This document shows positions 1 to 7,149 of a stretch of DNA of 15,774 bases, in pieces; the stretch's first letter is position 1, and each line of letters starts with the position of its first letter. The translations under genes and the position numbers were made by a program. Source of the stretch: an uncultured Bacilli bacterium (GTDB taxonomy: Bacteria > Bacillota_I > Bacilli_A > RF39 > UBA660); contig CAKOQM010000030.1 in assembly GCA_934101275.1 (NCBI GenBank), positions 1 through 15,774 on the forward strand. The letters run 5' to 3'. The notes below the pieces were generated by a model. It saw only the letters and a program-made list of their open reading frames with translations. It had not been told where the DNA came from and made no database searches.

Positions 1-201
1 ACCGAACTAAAAGAAGCGAATGATGCTGGTTTAGCTGCTGGTATTGATATTGGTAAGTCTGAAGGAAAAGAAGAAGGAATAAAAGAGCGAAATATTGAAG
101 TCGCTAAAGATCTTTTAAAGTTAAGTACGCCCCTAGAAACAATAATGATAGCCTCAAAACTAAGTAAAGAAGAAATTTTGAAGCTTAAAAATAATATATA
201 A
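1..201 (+). CDS. C-terminal end of an Rpn-family PD-(D/E)XK nuclease/transposase (5' end outside window)
   Basis: Reading frame 1 is open from the first base to TAA at 199-201 and gives 66 residues. The piece is Glu/Lys rich with a Gly-spaced stretch (GKSEGKEEGIKER) followed by a helical tail, EVAKDLLKLSTPLETI then ASKLSKEEILKLK. This low-complexity linker plus a short terminal helix-turn ending in 'SKEEILKL' is the usual C-terminus of the Rpn/YhgA-like recombination-promoting nuclease family (PD-(D/E)XK nuclease family transposase). These proteins act on DNA and are often present in many copies in Firmicutes. The catalytic domain lies left of the window, so I cannot check the nuclease residues. 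The tail resembles that of the remnant immediately downstream, so the family call is more secure than either piece alone would make it. Confidence 0.6.
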   Translation, partial: TELKEANDAGLAAGIDIGKSEGKEEGIKERNIEVAKDLLKLSTPLETIMIASKLSKEEILKLKNNI

Positions 202-401
202 TATTTAATATACTTGATTTAAAAGAAGAAGACTTAGCAAAACTACCAAGAGATAGAGAAGCGAATGAAGCAGGAAAACAAGAAGAACGTTTTAAAATTG
301 CTAAGGAACTTTTGAAATTAAGCTTTGAACTCGAAGAATTTTCGATAGCAACAAAGCTTACCAAAGAAGAAATACTACAGATAAAAAAGTATCAGAAAAT
401 T

Positions 402-427
402 AAGTGGTGTATCAAACCACTTTTTTT
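402..427 (+). terminator. Rho-independent terminator after the Rpn tails
   Basis: Stem AAGTGGT (402-408) pairs with ACCACTT (416-422) around a 7-nt loop and is followed directly by a run of T (421-427). Confidence 0.75.
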
Positions 428-430
428 CAT

Positions 431-462
431 AAAAAAATTCTTCTCTTGTGTTAGAGAAGAAT
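431..462 (-). terminator. Rho-independent terminator of the yidD-lipoprotein operon
   Basis: On the minus strand the stem ATTCTTCTC (462-454) pairs with GAGAAGAAT (445-437), with an 8-nt loop, and then enters T7 (the A-run 431-437 on the plus strand). It begins 9 bases after the stop codon of the leftward lipoprotein gene. Confidence 0.8.
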
Positions 463-470
463 AAAAAATT

Positions 471-1331
471 TTAATTCGTAATAGTTTTTAAATTAGCTAC
501 ATATTGTTTCATTATTGTTAAATAAGTTTCATTAGATTTTCTATTTTCTTCTGATAAAGTATTCATGAAATCGACAGGCATTGAAGAAACAGAGTTTTCT
601 TTTTTTATGTCTTTTAGAATATCGGATTCTTCTTCACCTTTTTTTGTTAGAACGTATTTATAAGTTCCAGCCTTAAAATTACTTTTAAGAGAAGTAAGAG
701 GGGAACTATTTAAGGTATAATCTTCTAATGAAATAACTTTAAATCCATAATTTTCTAAATATTTAAAAGTATTTGAATCGGCAACTAAAATATTATTACC
801 ACGATTTTGAGCATTTTTAGCAATGGAACGAATTTCTGCATCCATAATAGATAATGTTTCTTCTAAAGTTTTATATTTATTTTCAATTTCTTCATTAATG
901 TATTTTGAATCGATTTGCTCTTGTAAACTGTTTTTGATATTTGCCGCTAGCATTAAATAGTTACTAGGACTAAGCCAAAGTTCTTCCACACCATAATCAT
1001 ATTTTAATGCATAGGCAGCATCTATAATTTTTAGATTCTTATTTTTCTTAACAAGAGTATTGGCAATTTCTTTTTCATTTGTTGTCCCATTATAGATGAA
1101 AAGAGTCCCTTTGCTAAAATTATCGATTTGTTTTTCTGTTAAGCTATAATCTTCTGTACTTGCTCCATCCGGATAAATAGAAGAAGCTTCAGAATGATCA
1201 CTATAAAGAGTCGTTGCTAAGTATTCAATTGGATAAGTTGTTGTATAAATTGTCGCGTTTTCTAAATTATTACAACCACTTGTTAAAAAAATCATCACGC
1301 CAACAATCAAACTATAAAAAACTTTTTTCAT
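471..1331 (-). CDS. ZnuA/TroA-like (cluster 9) substrate-binding lipoprotein lacking the metal ligands
   Basis: 286 aa. The start MKKVFYSL is chosen because AAAAGGAGGTGG lies just before it; a longer reading exists but has no ribosome site. Residues 1-20 form a lipoprotein signal ending LTSGC, with Cys20 as the lipid-anchored residue. The body follows zinc/manganese ABC-transporter binding proteins: TTTYPIEYLATTLYSD near the N-terminus, FIYNG before the middle, a WLSPSNYLMLAANI segment matching the 'HVWLDP..A..MA..I' block, and ADSNTFKYLENYGFKVISL matching the 'H.AF.YL...YG' block. In all three blocks the usual metal-binding His is replaced (by residues of GASTEDY, by Glu before the WLSP block, and by Asp/Ser before the third). 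No permease or ATPase gene is adjacent. It may bind something other than zinc, or have a structural or adhesin role. It is translated after yidD in the same leftward unit. Confidence 0.7.
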   Translation of the reverse strand: MKKVFYSLIVGVMIFLTSGCNNLENATIYTTTYPIEYLATTLYSDHSEASSIYPDGASTEDYSLTEKQIDNFSKGTLFIYNGTTNEKEIANTLVKKNKNLKIIDAAYALKYDYGVEELWLSPSNYLMLAANIKNSLQEQIDSKYINEEIENKYKTLEETLSIMDAEIRSIAKNAQNRGNNILVADSNTFKYLENYGFKVISLEDYTLNSSPLTSLKSNFKAGTYKYVLTKKGEEESDILKDIKKENSVSSMPVDFMNTLSEENRKSNETYLTIMKQYVANLKTITN

Positions 1332-1344
1332 TTTCCACCTCCTT

Positions 1345-1551
1345 TTAATCCAGTGGTTGATAGCCATAAATACCATGTGGTCGACATTTTAAAATTCTTT
1401 TAAGGCCAAGATAGGTTCCTTTCATAGCCCCATATTTTAAGATGGCTTGCTTGGTATACTCACTACAAGTAGGGATGCATCGACACGCCTTATGAGTTTC
1501 TAAAGGTAGCATTTGATAAAAATTAATTAAAAAAATTAATAACTTTTTCAT
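1345..1551 (-). CDS. yidD: Membrane protein insertion efficiency factor YidD
   Basis: 68 aa. The start is ATG at 1551, preceded by AGGTGA at 5-nt spacing; an in-frame GTG three codons earlier overlaps that ribosome site and is less likely. The family pattern is clear: N-terminal amphipathic KKLLIFLINFYQ, then C23-x-C25-IPT-C29-SEY, AILKYGAMKGTYLGLKRILKC (Cys56), and a C-terminal Gly-Tyr-x-Pro. YidD proteins sit at the inner face of the membrane and assist Sec/YidC-dependent insertion of membrane proteins. The gene is usually near rnpA-yidC-rpmH. Here it leads a two-gene leftward operon with a lipoprotein 13 bp downstream. The loop normally reading 'SPL.PP.CRF' is altered to LPLETHKACRC. Confidence 0.93.
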   Translation of the reverse strand: MKKLLIFLINFYQMLPLETHKACRCIPTCSEYTKQAILKYGAMKGTYLGLKRILKCRPHGIYGYQPLD

Positions 1552-1568
1552 AGCTATCACCTAAAATC

Positions 1569-1597
1569 ATTTTACTACAAAAAAACTGACTTGTAAA
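1569..1597 (-). promoter_or_regulatory. Sigma-A promoter for yidD-lipoprotein
   Basis: On the minus strand, TTTACA (1597-1592), a 17-bp spacer, and TAAAAT (1574-1569), about 18 bp before the yidD ATG. Each hexamer differs from consensus at one position. Confidence 0.65.
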
Positions 1598-1619
1598 ATA
1601 ACTTTTCTATGTGTATAAT
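1591..1619 (+). promoter_or_regulatory. Sigma-A promoter for rnc-smc
   Basis: TTGTAA (1591-1596), 17-bp spacer, perfect TATAAT (1614-1619). The expected start of transcription is near 1626, so the leader would be only about 15 nt and would consist mainly of the AAAGGAGG ribosome site. Its -35 box occupies the same bases as the -35 of the divergent yidD promoter. Confidence 0.65.
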
Positions 1620-1640
1620 TTTGAAAGGAGGTTATAAAAT

Positions 1641-2294
1641 ATGAACTTTGAAGAGTTTTTTTTGAAATATAACATAAAAATAAAAAACGGAAAACAAATG
1701 GAAACAGCCTTTACGCATACCTCTTATGCGAATGAACATCATTTAGAATCTTATGAACGCTTAGAGTTTTTAGGTGATGCTGTTTTAGAATTAATAACAA
1801 GTGAATATTTTTATTTAAACACTGATTTAAGAGAAGGCGATATGACCAAAACAAGAGCCAGTTATGTTTGTGAACATGCCCTTGCTACATATGCTAAAGA
1901 AATAGGTTTAAATAAATATATTAAAGTAGGTAATGGTCAGTTAGATAATGTCAATGATACGATTATCGCTGATGTCTTTGAAAGCGTTTTAGGCGCTATT
2001 TATTTAGACTGTGGTTTTAATGTGGCTAAAGAGTATGCTTTAGGCATTATTGTCCCTTATATTAAACGCAAAGAAATTTTCCTTTCTGATTACAAATCTG
2101 CTTTACAAGAAATGGTTCAGACGGATAAAGAAAGCTTAACTTACGAACTTGTTCGTGAAGAAGGTCCGGCTCATGATAAAACGTTTGAAGTTAATGTTGT
2201 TATTGATGGCATTGTTTTTGGTACCGGTATCGGTAAAAGCAAAAAAGAAGCCGAACAAAAAGCGGCTTGCGATGCCTATAGAAAAAGAGCTTAG
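1641..2294 (+). CDS. rnc: Ribonuclease III
   Basis: 217 aa, normal length for bacterial RNase III, starting after AAAGGAGG at 9-nt spacing. The catalytic domain holds the family signature ERLEFLGDAVLEL at about residues 39-51, with Glu42 and Asp46. A second acidic pair, Asp111 and Glu114, lies in IADVFESVLGAIYLD. These are the four Mg-binding residues expected of an active dimeric enzyme. A double-stranded-RNA-binding domain fills about residues 150-217 and ends GKSKKEAEQKAACDAY. The enzyme cleaves dsRNA, notably rRNA precursors and structured mRNAs. It is co-transcribed with smc, with only 3 bp between the genes, as in many Firmicutes. All key residues are present. Confidence 0.97.
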   Translation: MNFEEFFLKYNIKIKNGKQMETAFTHTSYANEHHLESYERLEFLGDAVLELITSEYFYLNTDLREGDMTKTRASYVCEHALATYAKEIGLNKYIKVGNGQLDNVNDTIIADVFESVLGAIYLDCGFNVAKEYALGIIVPYIKRKEIFLSDYKSALQEMVQTDKESLTYELVREEGPAHDKTFEVNVVIDGIVFGTGIGKSKKEAEQKAACDAYRKRA

Positions 2295-2297
2295 AAG

Positions 2298-5246
2298 ATG
2301 AAATTAAAAAGTATTCGAGCTTTTGGTTTTAAGTCCTTTGCAGATAAAATCGATATTGAACTTAAAACCAATATTACGGCCATTGTAGGACCTAATGGCT
2401 CAGGTAAAAGTAATATTGTGGATGCCGTACGTTGGGTTTTAGGCGAACAATCTGTGAAAAGCCTTCGTGGGGCAGGGGCGATGAGTGATGTTATTTTCGC
2501 TGGAAGTGAAACAAGAAGCCCTTTAAAAAGATGCGAAGTTGCCTTAACTTTTGATAATACGGACCACTTTTTAAATACCGATTTACAAGATGTCGAAGTA
2601 AAAAGGGTACTCTATTATACGGGGGAAAATGAATATTATATTAATAATAGTAAAGTAAGATTAAAAGATATTACCACTCTTTTTTTAGATAGTGGTATGG
2701 GGGTAGATTCCTTTAATATCATTAGTCAAGGAAGTATTGAATCTATTGTTAATTCAAAGCCTTATGACAGAAGAGTTATTCTAGAAGGCGCCGCGGGCGT
2801 TTTAAAATATAAAAATCGTAAAATAGAAAGTGTTCGTAAATTAGAAAAAACCAAAGATAATTTAGAAAAAGTTTCTTTAGTTACCGATGAACTTTCGCTT
2901 ACGGTCGAGCCTTTAAAAGAACAAAGCATTAAAGCGAAACAATATGTGGCTCTAAAAAAAGAACTGGAAGGTTTAGAAATTAGTTTAACAACGCATGATA
3001 TTTCACATATTCATGATATGTATCATGTTTTAGAAACCGAAATGCAAAGCTTAACGGAAGAAAAAGAACGTCTTTTAATGACGAGCACGAAAGAAAATAA
3101 TGAAACGGAAAGTTTAAAAGTCGAATTATTACATTTAGAAGAAGATATTACGACTAAAAATAAAGAACTTATTTTCGTAAATGAACGTCTTGCTAAGATA
3201 ACTTCAGAGTATACGTTGCTTTTAGAACGACAAAAATATGAAGTTAGTGAAGAAAAAGTTAATGAAAATATGTTAGCTTTAAAAGAAGAGGAAGTACGTC
3301 TTACTAAAGACTTAGCCTCTCTTAACGATGAAATAACATCTTTAGATGTGACTCTTAAAAGCTTAAGACGGGATTTAATGGATTTAGAAGAAACCTCTTC
3401 TTTACAAGAAGTTACCCAAAGACACATCAATGCTGAATATGAAGAGGCTTCTCGTAATAATTTACTTTTAAAAAATAAAATAAATTTATTAGAAGCAAAC
3501 ATTGAAAGTGATATGTCTTTACCAGTGGCCGTGAAAAATGTAATTAATAATCCAAGATTAAAAGGCCTTCACCAGACGATTGGCAAAAATATAACCGTTA
3601 AAGAAGAATATACCACCGCGATTGATGTGGCCCTTTCTTCTTCGGCCAATTTCATTATTTGTGATAATGAACTATGCGCTAAAGAAGCCATTTCTTACTT
3701 AAAAGAAAACCATTTAGGAAGGGCTACCTTTTTTCCATTAAATGTTATTAAAGGAAGAAAAGTAGGAAAGGAAGACTTAAAAATAGCTCATAGTACAAAA
3801 GGCTTCTTAGGAATGGCGAGCGACTTAATTTCTTATGACGCTAAGTATCAAAATATTATGACGAATCAACTTGGTAATGTTTTTGTGGTTTCTAATTTTG
3901 AAGCTATGAACCGTCTTTCCTCTTCATTAAACTACCGTTATCGGGTGGTAACTTTAGATGGTGAGATTATGCATAGTGGAGGTTCTTTAACCGGAGGTTT
4001 TTTAAAACGACAATCTTCTTCTTTAAATGATAAAAAAGAGCTTGAAAAAGCCAAAATTTCTTTAGAAGAAAATGAAGCCTCTTTACAAAAACTTTTAAAA
4101 AAGAAAACCTCTTTGCAAGAAGAAAAAGAAGCTCGTGAAGAAAGTCTTTCTAAAATAGAAAAAAATATTTTCTACCAAGATGAACTTTTAAAAAGCAAAG
4201 AAAAAGAAAAAGAAACTTTAGTAGAAAAATTAAAGACTGTGAAAGATAATTTGTCATCTGCAGATATGCTTAAAAATAATACGGTGGCTTCTTCCATTGT
4301 TAAAATACTTGATGAGAAAAAACTCACAGAAATAGAAAAAGAAAAAACAACCCGTATTTTAACGGAAAAGCAAAAGAGAAAAAGTGAATTATCCTCTTTA
4401 ATTGCTGATTTAGAAAATAAATATCGAGAAAAAAATAGTGCCTTCCATAAACTCGAAAACGATATTAAAAATCATGAAATTGAAATTGGCAAGTTAGATA
4501 CGAAGATGGATTATTTACTTAATATTTTAAGTGAAGATTATCATATAACGTATGAAAAAGCGAAAATGGATTATGTTTTAGATATTAAAGAAGATATCGC
4601 TCGTTTAAAAGTAAAAAGTTTAAAAAAAGATATTTCTCTTTTAGGTGAAGTAAACTTAGGCAGTATTTCAGAATACGAAAGAGTGAGTGAACGTTATACT
4701 TTCTTAATGACCCAAAAAGAAGACTTAGAAAAGTCTTGTACCGATCTTTATAAAGTCATTGATGAAATGGACGCGGTTATGGAAACACGTTTAAAAGAGG
4801 CTTTCCAAAAAATTGCTAATGAATTTGCCCTTGTTTTTAAAAAGATGTTTAAAGGTGGAAGAGGAGAACTTCGTCTTACCGAACCGGATAATATCTTAGA
4901 AACAGGAATTGAAATTGTTGCAGAACCACCAGGAAAGAAATTAAATAGTATTCAACTTCTTTCAGGAGGTGAAAAAACATTAACCGCTATTTCCCTTTTA
5001 TTTGCTATTTTAAATGTCTATCCGGTTCCTTTCTGTATTTTAGATGAAGTAGAAGCGGCCTTAGATGAAGCAAACGTCGATACTTTTGGTAAATACCTAC
5101 AAGAACAAAAAGATAAAAGTGAATTCTTACTTATTACACACAAAAAAAGAACCATGGAATATGCCGGTACTTTATATGGAATTACCATGCAAGAACAAGG
5201 GGTTTCAAAGATTGTCAGTGTGACTTTAGAAGATAATGAGAAATAA
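2298..5246 (+). CDS. smc: Chromosome segregation ATPase SMC, short form
   Basis: 982 aa. The N-terminal head has Walker A GPNGSGKS (residues 31-38) followed by NIVDAVRWVLGEQS, and a Q-loop region near 143-145 (SQG). Coiled coil follows to about 405. The hinge domain (about 406-570) ends in the family's GGSLTGG at 561-567. A second coiled coil leads to the C-terminal head with signature LLSGGEKTLTAISLL (Ser889 onward) and Walker B ILDEVEAALDE (Asp916, Glu917). SMC with ScpA/ScpB forms the ring that organises and separates chromosomes. Typical bacterial SMC is near 1,190 aa; here both arms are about 100 residues shorter than in Bacillus, similar to mycoplasma P115-type SMC. The start ATG lies 3 bp after the rnc stop without a strong ribosome site, so translation is probably coupled. 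The frequent third gene ftsY is absent, and a terminator follows. Confidence 0.97.
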   Translation: MKLKSIRAFGFKSFADKIDIELKTNITAIVGPNGSGKSNIVDAVRWVLGEQSVKSLRGAGAMSDVIFAGSETRSPLKRCEVALTFDNTDHFLNTDLQDVEVKRVLYYTGENEYYINNSKVRLKDITTLFLDSGMGVDSFNIISQGSIESIVNSKPYDRRVILEGAAGVLKYKNRKIESVRKLEKTKDNLEKVSLVTDELSLTVEPLKEQSIKAKQYVALKKELEGLEISLTTHDISHIHDMYHVLETEMQSLTEEKERLLMTSTKENNETESLKVELLHLEEDITTKNKELIFVNERLAKITSEYTLLLERQKYEVSEEKVNENMLALKEEEVRLTKDLASLNDEITSLDVTLKSLRRDLMDLEETSSLQEVTQRHINAEYEEASRNNLLLKNKINLLEANIESDMSLPVAVKNVINNPRLKGLHQTIGKNITVKEEYTTAIDVALSSSANFIICDNELCAKEAISYLKENHLGRATFFPLNVIKGRKVGKEDLKIAHSTKGFLGMASDLISYDAKYQNIMTNQLGNVFVVSNFEAMNRLSSSLNYRYRVVTLDGEIMHSGGSLTGGFLKRQSSSLNDKKELEKAKISLEENEASLQKLLKKKTSLQEEKEAREESLSKIEKNIFYQDELLKSKEKEKETLVEKLKTVKDNLSSADMLKNNTVASSIVKILDEKKLTEIEKEKTTRILTEKQKRKSELSSLIADLENKYREKNSAFHKLENDIKNHEIEIGKLDTKMDYLLNILSEDYHITYEKAKMDYVLDIKEDIARLKVKSLKKDISLLGEVNLGSISEYERVSERYTFLMTQKEDLEKSCTDLYKVIDEMDAVMETRLKEAFQKIANEFALVFKKMFKGGRGELRLTEPDNILETGIEIVAEPPGKKLNSIQLLSGGEKTLTAISLLFAILNVYPVPFCILDEVEAALDEANVDTFGKYLQEQKDKSEFLLITHKKRTMEYAGTLYGITMQEQGVSKIVSVTLEDNEK

Positions 5247-5247
5247 A

Positions 5248-5284
5248 AAAATCTGGAAGAGTGTTTCATTCTTTCAGATTTTTT
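5248..5284. terminator. Bidirectional terminator between smc and def
   Basis: AAAATCTG (5248-5255) pairs with CAGATTTT (5275-5282), and the stem extends inward with G-T and A-T pairs. T follows on the plus strand, and the A-run at 5245-5251 supplies T on the minus strand. The def stop codon abuts it. Confidence 0.75.
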
Positions 5285-5834
5285 AGATTTCTCGCATTTT
5301 ATCACGATTTTTAAAAGGATTTTTTGGATCAATTTTATCAATAAATAAAATGCCATTTAAATGATCAATTTCATGTTGGAAAGCTATAGCAATATCTTCG
5401 CGAACCCGGATTTGAAATTTCTTTCCTTCTGTATCATAAGCTTCAACCGTAAGACGGGCAAATCGTGGGACAATACCTTCCACGGGACGGTTAATAGAAA
5501 GACATCCTTCACCTTCGCCAACAAAGATTTCTTCTTCGCTATGGGCTAAAACCTTTGGATTAATAACGATATAGTTTTTAAAGGTATGATCTTCTTTTTC
5601 TTCTACGATAACAAATATTCTTTTTAAAACACCCATTTGAACTGCCGAAAGGCCCATACCAGGTCTTAAATTATATTTTTCTTCATATTCTTTTATTTGG
5701 CTCATTGTAAGATAAGTAATCATATCTTCAATCATATCTTTATCTTCCTTGGTTAAAGGAAAAGTGACTTCTTTACTTGTCATTCTTAATTTTTTATCAA
5801 ATTCTTCTAAAATATGTATCTTTGGTAATTTCAT
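5283..5834 (-). CDS. def: Peptide deformylase (type 2, Gram-positive form)
   Basis: 183 aa, starting at MKLPKIHIL. GGGGTG lies 6 nt before the ATG; a GTG three codons upstream is less likely. It removes the formyl group from the N-terminal Met of new proteins at the ribosome exit, using a metal ion. The three motifs are present: GMGLSAVQ (59-66, the G.GLAA.Q motif), EGCLS (109-113, metal ligand Cys111) and QHEIDHLNG (153-161, ligands His154 and His158, catalytic Glu155). The insertion between residues 17 and 58 and the total length are typical of the longer type 2 enzymes of Bacillus and Staphylococcus. It converges on smc and diverges from the MYG1-like gene. Confidence 0.96.
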   Translation of the reverse strand: MKLPKIHILEEFDKKLRMTSKEVTFPLTKEDKDMIEDMITYLTMSQIKEYEEKYNLRPGMGLSAVQMGVLKRIFVIVEEKEDHTFKNYIVINPKVLAHSEEEIFVGEGEGCLSINRPVEGIVPRFARLTVEAYDTEGKKFQIRVREDIAIAFQHEIDHLNGILFIDKIDPKNPFKNRDKMREI

Positions 5835-5857
5835 ATACAACACCCCAAAACATTACT

Positions 5858-5866
5858 ATTGTACCA
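5858..5866 (-). promoter_or_regulatory. Extended -10 for def
   Basis: On the minus strand TGG-TACAAT (5866-5858) lies about 24 bp before the def ATG. No convincing -35 is seen; the upstream stretch is T-rich on this strand. Confidence 0.5.
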
Positions 5867-5902
5867 CAAAAAGGAAAAAAAGAAAGAAAATTTAAAATCC
5901 TG

Positions 5903-5911
5903 TGTTACAAT
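5903..5911 (+). promoter_or_regulatory. Extended -10 for the MYG1-family gene
   Basis: TGT-TACAAT (5903-5911), 25 bp before the ATG at 5937. The -35 position is A-rich and unlike consensus. Confidence 0.5.
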
Positions 5912-5936
5912 AAAAAGTAGTAGAAAAGAGGATAAA

Positions 5937-6842
5937 ATGTTAAAAATAGTTGATAATATCCTTGAAGCTTCCTTTGTTACTCATGATGGGAAGTTTCATG
6001 CTGATGATGTTTTCGCGACAGTCTTTTTAGAAAAGGTATTTAAAGACGTAACTTTATATCGGACCAAAGAAATAGATGGTTCCGCTTACCAGGATAAAAT
6101 TATTTATGATATTGGCTTTGGAGAGTTTGATCACCACCAAGATAAAGCAAGAGTAAGAGAAGGTGGTATTAAATATTGTTCTTTTGGTTTATTGTTTGAA
6201 AAATATGGTAAAGACTATTTGCGAAAATTGAGTGTTAAAGAAATCGATGAAGCTTACCACATTTATGTTCGGGATTTTGTGACTCAAATAGATGCTTTTG
6301 ATAATGGCTTTTTTCCTCCCATGCCAAAAGAGTATAAGGTATCATCGTTATCTGAAATCATCGAATCTTTAAATCCAACTTGGTGCGAAGAAAAAAGCTA
6401 TCAAGAAGCTTTTTATGAAGCTTATGAAGTTGCCAAAATCATTTTTAATCGTTTTGAAAGAAGAACACTTGATTATTTAAAAGCTAAAGATAGAGTCGAA
6501 GAGGCCATTTCTAAAAGTGAAAATCATCTTCTTATTTTAGATAAATATCTTCCTTATAGCCAAGCTGTTTTAGAAAGTAAAAATAAAAAAGCCAAGGATA
6601 TTCTTTTTGCCATTTTTCCTTCTAATCGCGGAGGCTATATCATTCATACCATTCCTAAAGAAAAAAATAGTTTTGAAAACCGTCTTTCTTTAAAAAGTGA
6701 ATGGGGTGGTAAACCAAAAGAGGAATTAGAAGCTTTAACAGGCATCAAAGGTTTTCACTTTTGCCATAAAAATCTTTTTATTGCCTCTTGTGATACGCTT
6801 GAAGAAGCTATAAAAGTGGCAAATTTTTCTCTTTTACCATAG
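5937..6842 (+). CDS. MYG1-family (UPF0160) metal-dependent hydrolase / exonuclease
   Basis: 301 aa. The start MLKIVDNIL is preceded by AAGAGGA; an open frame extends 26 codons upstream but overlaps the promoter and has no ribosome site. The family hallmark is at the N-terminus: THDGKFHADDVFAT at residues 15-28 (His16, His21, Asp23, Asp24), then YDIGFGEFDHHQ with Asp65-His66-His67, the DHH-like metal site. Further family segments are QIDAFDNG, an ESLNPTW region, and IHTIP and LTGIKGFHFCH near the C-terminus. MYG1 proteins are relatives of the DHH phosphoesterases; the eukaryotic members have been described as 3'-5' RNA exonucleases. The bacterial role is not settled. It stands alone between a divergent def and a convergent small membrane-protein gene, so context adds nothing on substrate. 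Confidence 0.9.
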   Translation: MLKIVDNILEASFVTHDGKFHADDVFATVFLEKVFKDVTLYRTKEIDGSAYQDKIIYDIGFGEFDHHQDKARVREGGIKYCSFGLLFEKYGKDYLRKLSVKEIDEAYHIYVRDFVTQIDAFDNGFFPPMPKEYKVSSLSEIIESLNPTWCEEKSYQEAFYEAYEVAKIIFNRFERRTLDYLKAKDRVEEAISKSENHLLILDKYLPYSQAVLESKNKKAKDILFAIFPSNRGGYIIHTIPKEKNSFENRLSLKSEWGGKPKEELEALTGIKGFHFCHKNLFIASCDTLEEAIKVANFSLLP

Positions 6843-6870
6843 AAAAAAGGTGTCAGGACACCTTTTTTCT
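6841..6870. terminator. Perfectly palindromic bidirectional terminator
   Basis: A nearly unbroken inverted repeat: AAAAAAGGTGTC facing GACACCTTTTTT, with AG at the centre. It has A-runs and T-runs on both sides, so it serves both the rightward MYG1-family gene and the leftward small membrane-protein gene, overlapping both stop codons. Confidence 0.88.
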
Positions 6871-7057
6871 AATTGTTTGAATTATTATTCCAGTTCCAGC
6901 CAGCTCCTATGATGATAACAAGTAAGATGAATAAAACAATCCAAATGGCAGCGCCTGCGCCGTAACCAGAAGTATATCCGGCATAACCCGTGTTATAACA
7001 TGGAGTATAACCGCCACCCATACCACCATAGTAACCATTATTACCATAATAATACAT
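6869..7057 (-). CDS. YjcZ-like tiny Gly/Tyr-rich membrane protein
   Basis: 62 aa with an excellent ribosome site (AGGAGGT, 7 nt before ATG). The first 36 residues are almost only Gly, Tyr, Asn and Thr (MYYYGNNGYYGGMGGGYTP...). A single hydrophobic helix follows, IWIVLFILLVIIIGAGW, and then an Asn-rich end. The block GYGAGAAIWIVLFILLVIIIG matches the 'tiny transmembrane' YjcZ family of Bacillus, found in sporulation-linked and other small proteins; those are usually shorter before the helix. It is expected to insert in the membrane with the Gly/Tyr tail outside the bilayer. It may bind or coat a surface structure, but this is only inferred from composition. The assignment is moderately sure; the function is unknown. 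Confidence 0.7.
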   Translation of the reverse strand: MYYYGNNGYYGGMGGGYTPCYNTGYAGYTSGYGAGAAIWIVLFILLVIIIGAGWNWNNNSNN

Positions 7058-7127
7058 AGTATTACCTCCTAATCTATCTACTATAGTCTATACAAAAGAA
7101 GAAAAAATGATCTATTTTGTTCGCATA

Positions 7128-7149
7128 ATTTTGTTTAATGAATGTCAAT
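7128..7149 (+). repeat. Direct repeat, left copy (possible attL)
   Basis: 22 bp identical to 14167-14188. It is followed after one T by TTAGTAAGG (7151-7159), a 9-mer that also occurs in front of ftsW (14235-14243). Confidence 0.7.

Larger units (their letters stand above)
195..464 (+). pseudogene. Headless remnant of a second Rpn-family nuclease/transposase tail
   Basis: In frame 3, sequence starting just before the previous stop reads IFNILDLKEEDLAKLPRD, then EANEAGKQEERFKIAKELLKL and TKLTKEEILQIKK, before running through a terminator hairpin to TAA at 462-464. The part from EANEAG to EILQIKK matches the upstream tail position by position in style (AKELLKL versus AKDLLKL, SKEEILKL versus TKEEILQI). 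There is no start codon with a ribosome site and no catalytic domain, so this is a leftover 3' end, not an expressed gene. The end is probably blurred, because after KKYQK the frame runs into the terminator stem. Two consecutive tails suggest duplication, or replacement of one family member's end by another. Confidence 0.5.

Noticed and set aside
1332..1376. Longer N-terminus for the lipoprotein
   Set aside because: It would overlap yidD and bury the lipoprotein signal; AGGAGG points to the inner ATG.
3023..3502. 159-codon open frame on the minus strand
   Set aside because: It is a mirror of the smc coiled-coil region; its Ser/Leu/Phe-rich text comes from the reverse of Glu/Lys codons, and it has no ribosome site.
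5018..5356. 112-codon open frame on the minus strand
   Set aside because: It crosses the smc head, the terminator and the end of def; both real genes are certain there.
5859..5936. Longer N-terminus for the MYG1-family protein
   Set aside because: It lacks a ribosome site, covers the probable promoter, and the extra residues are low-complexity Lys/Glu outside the family.
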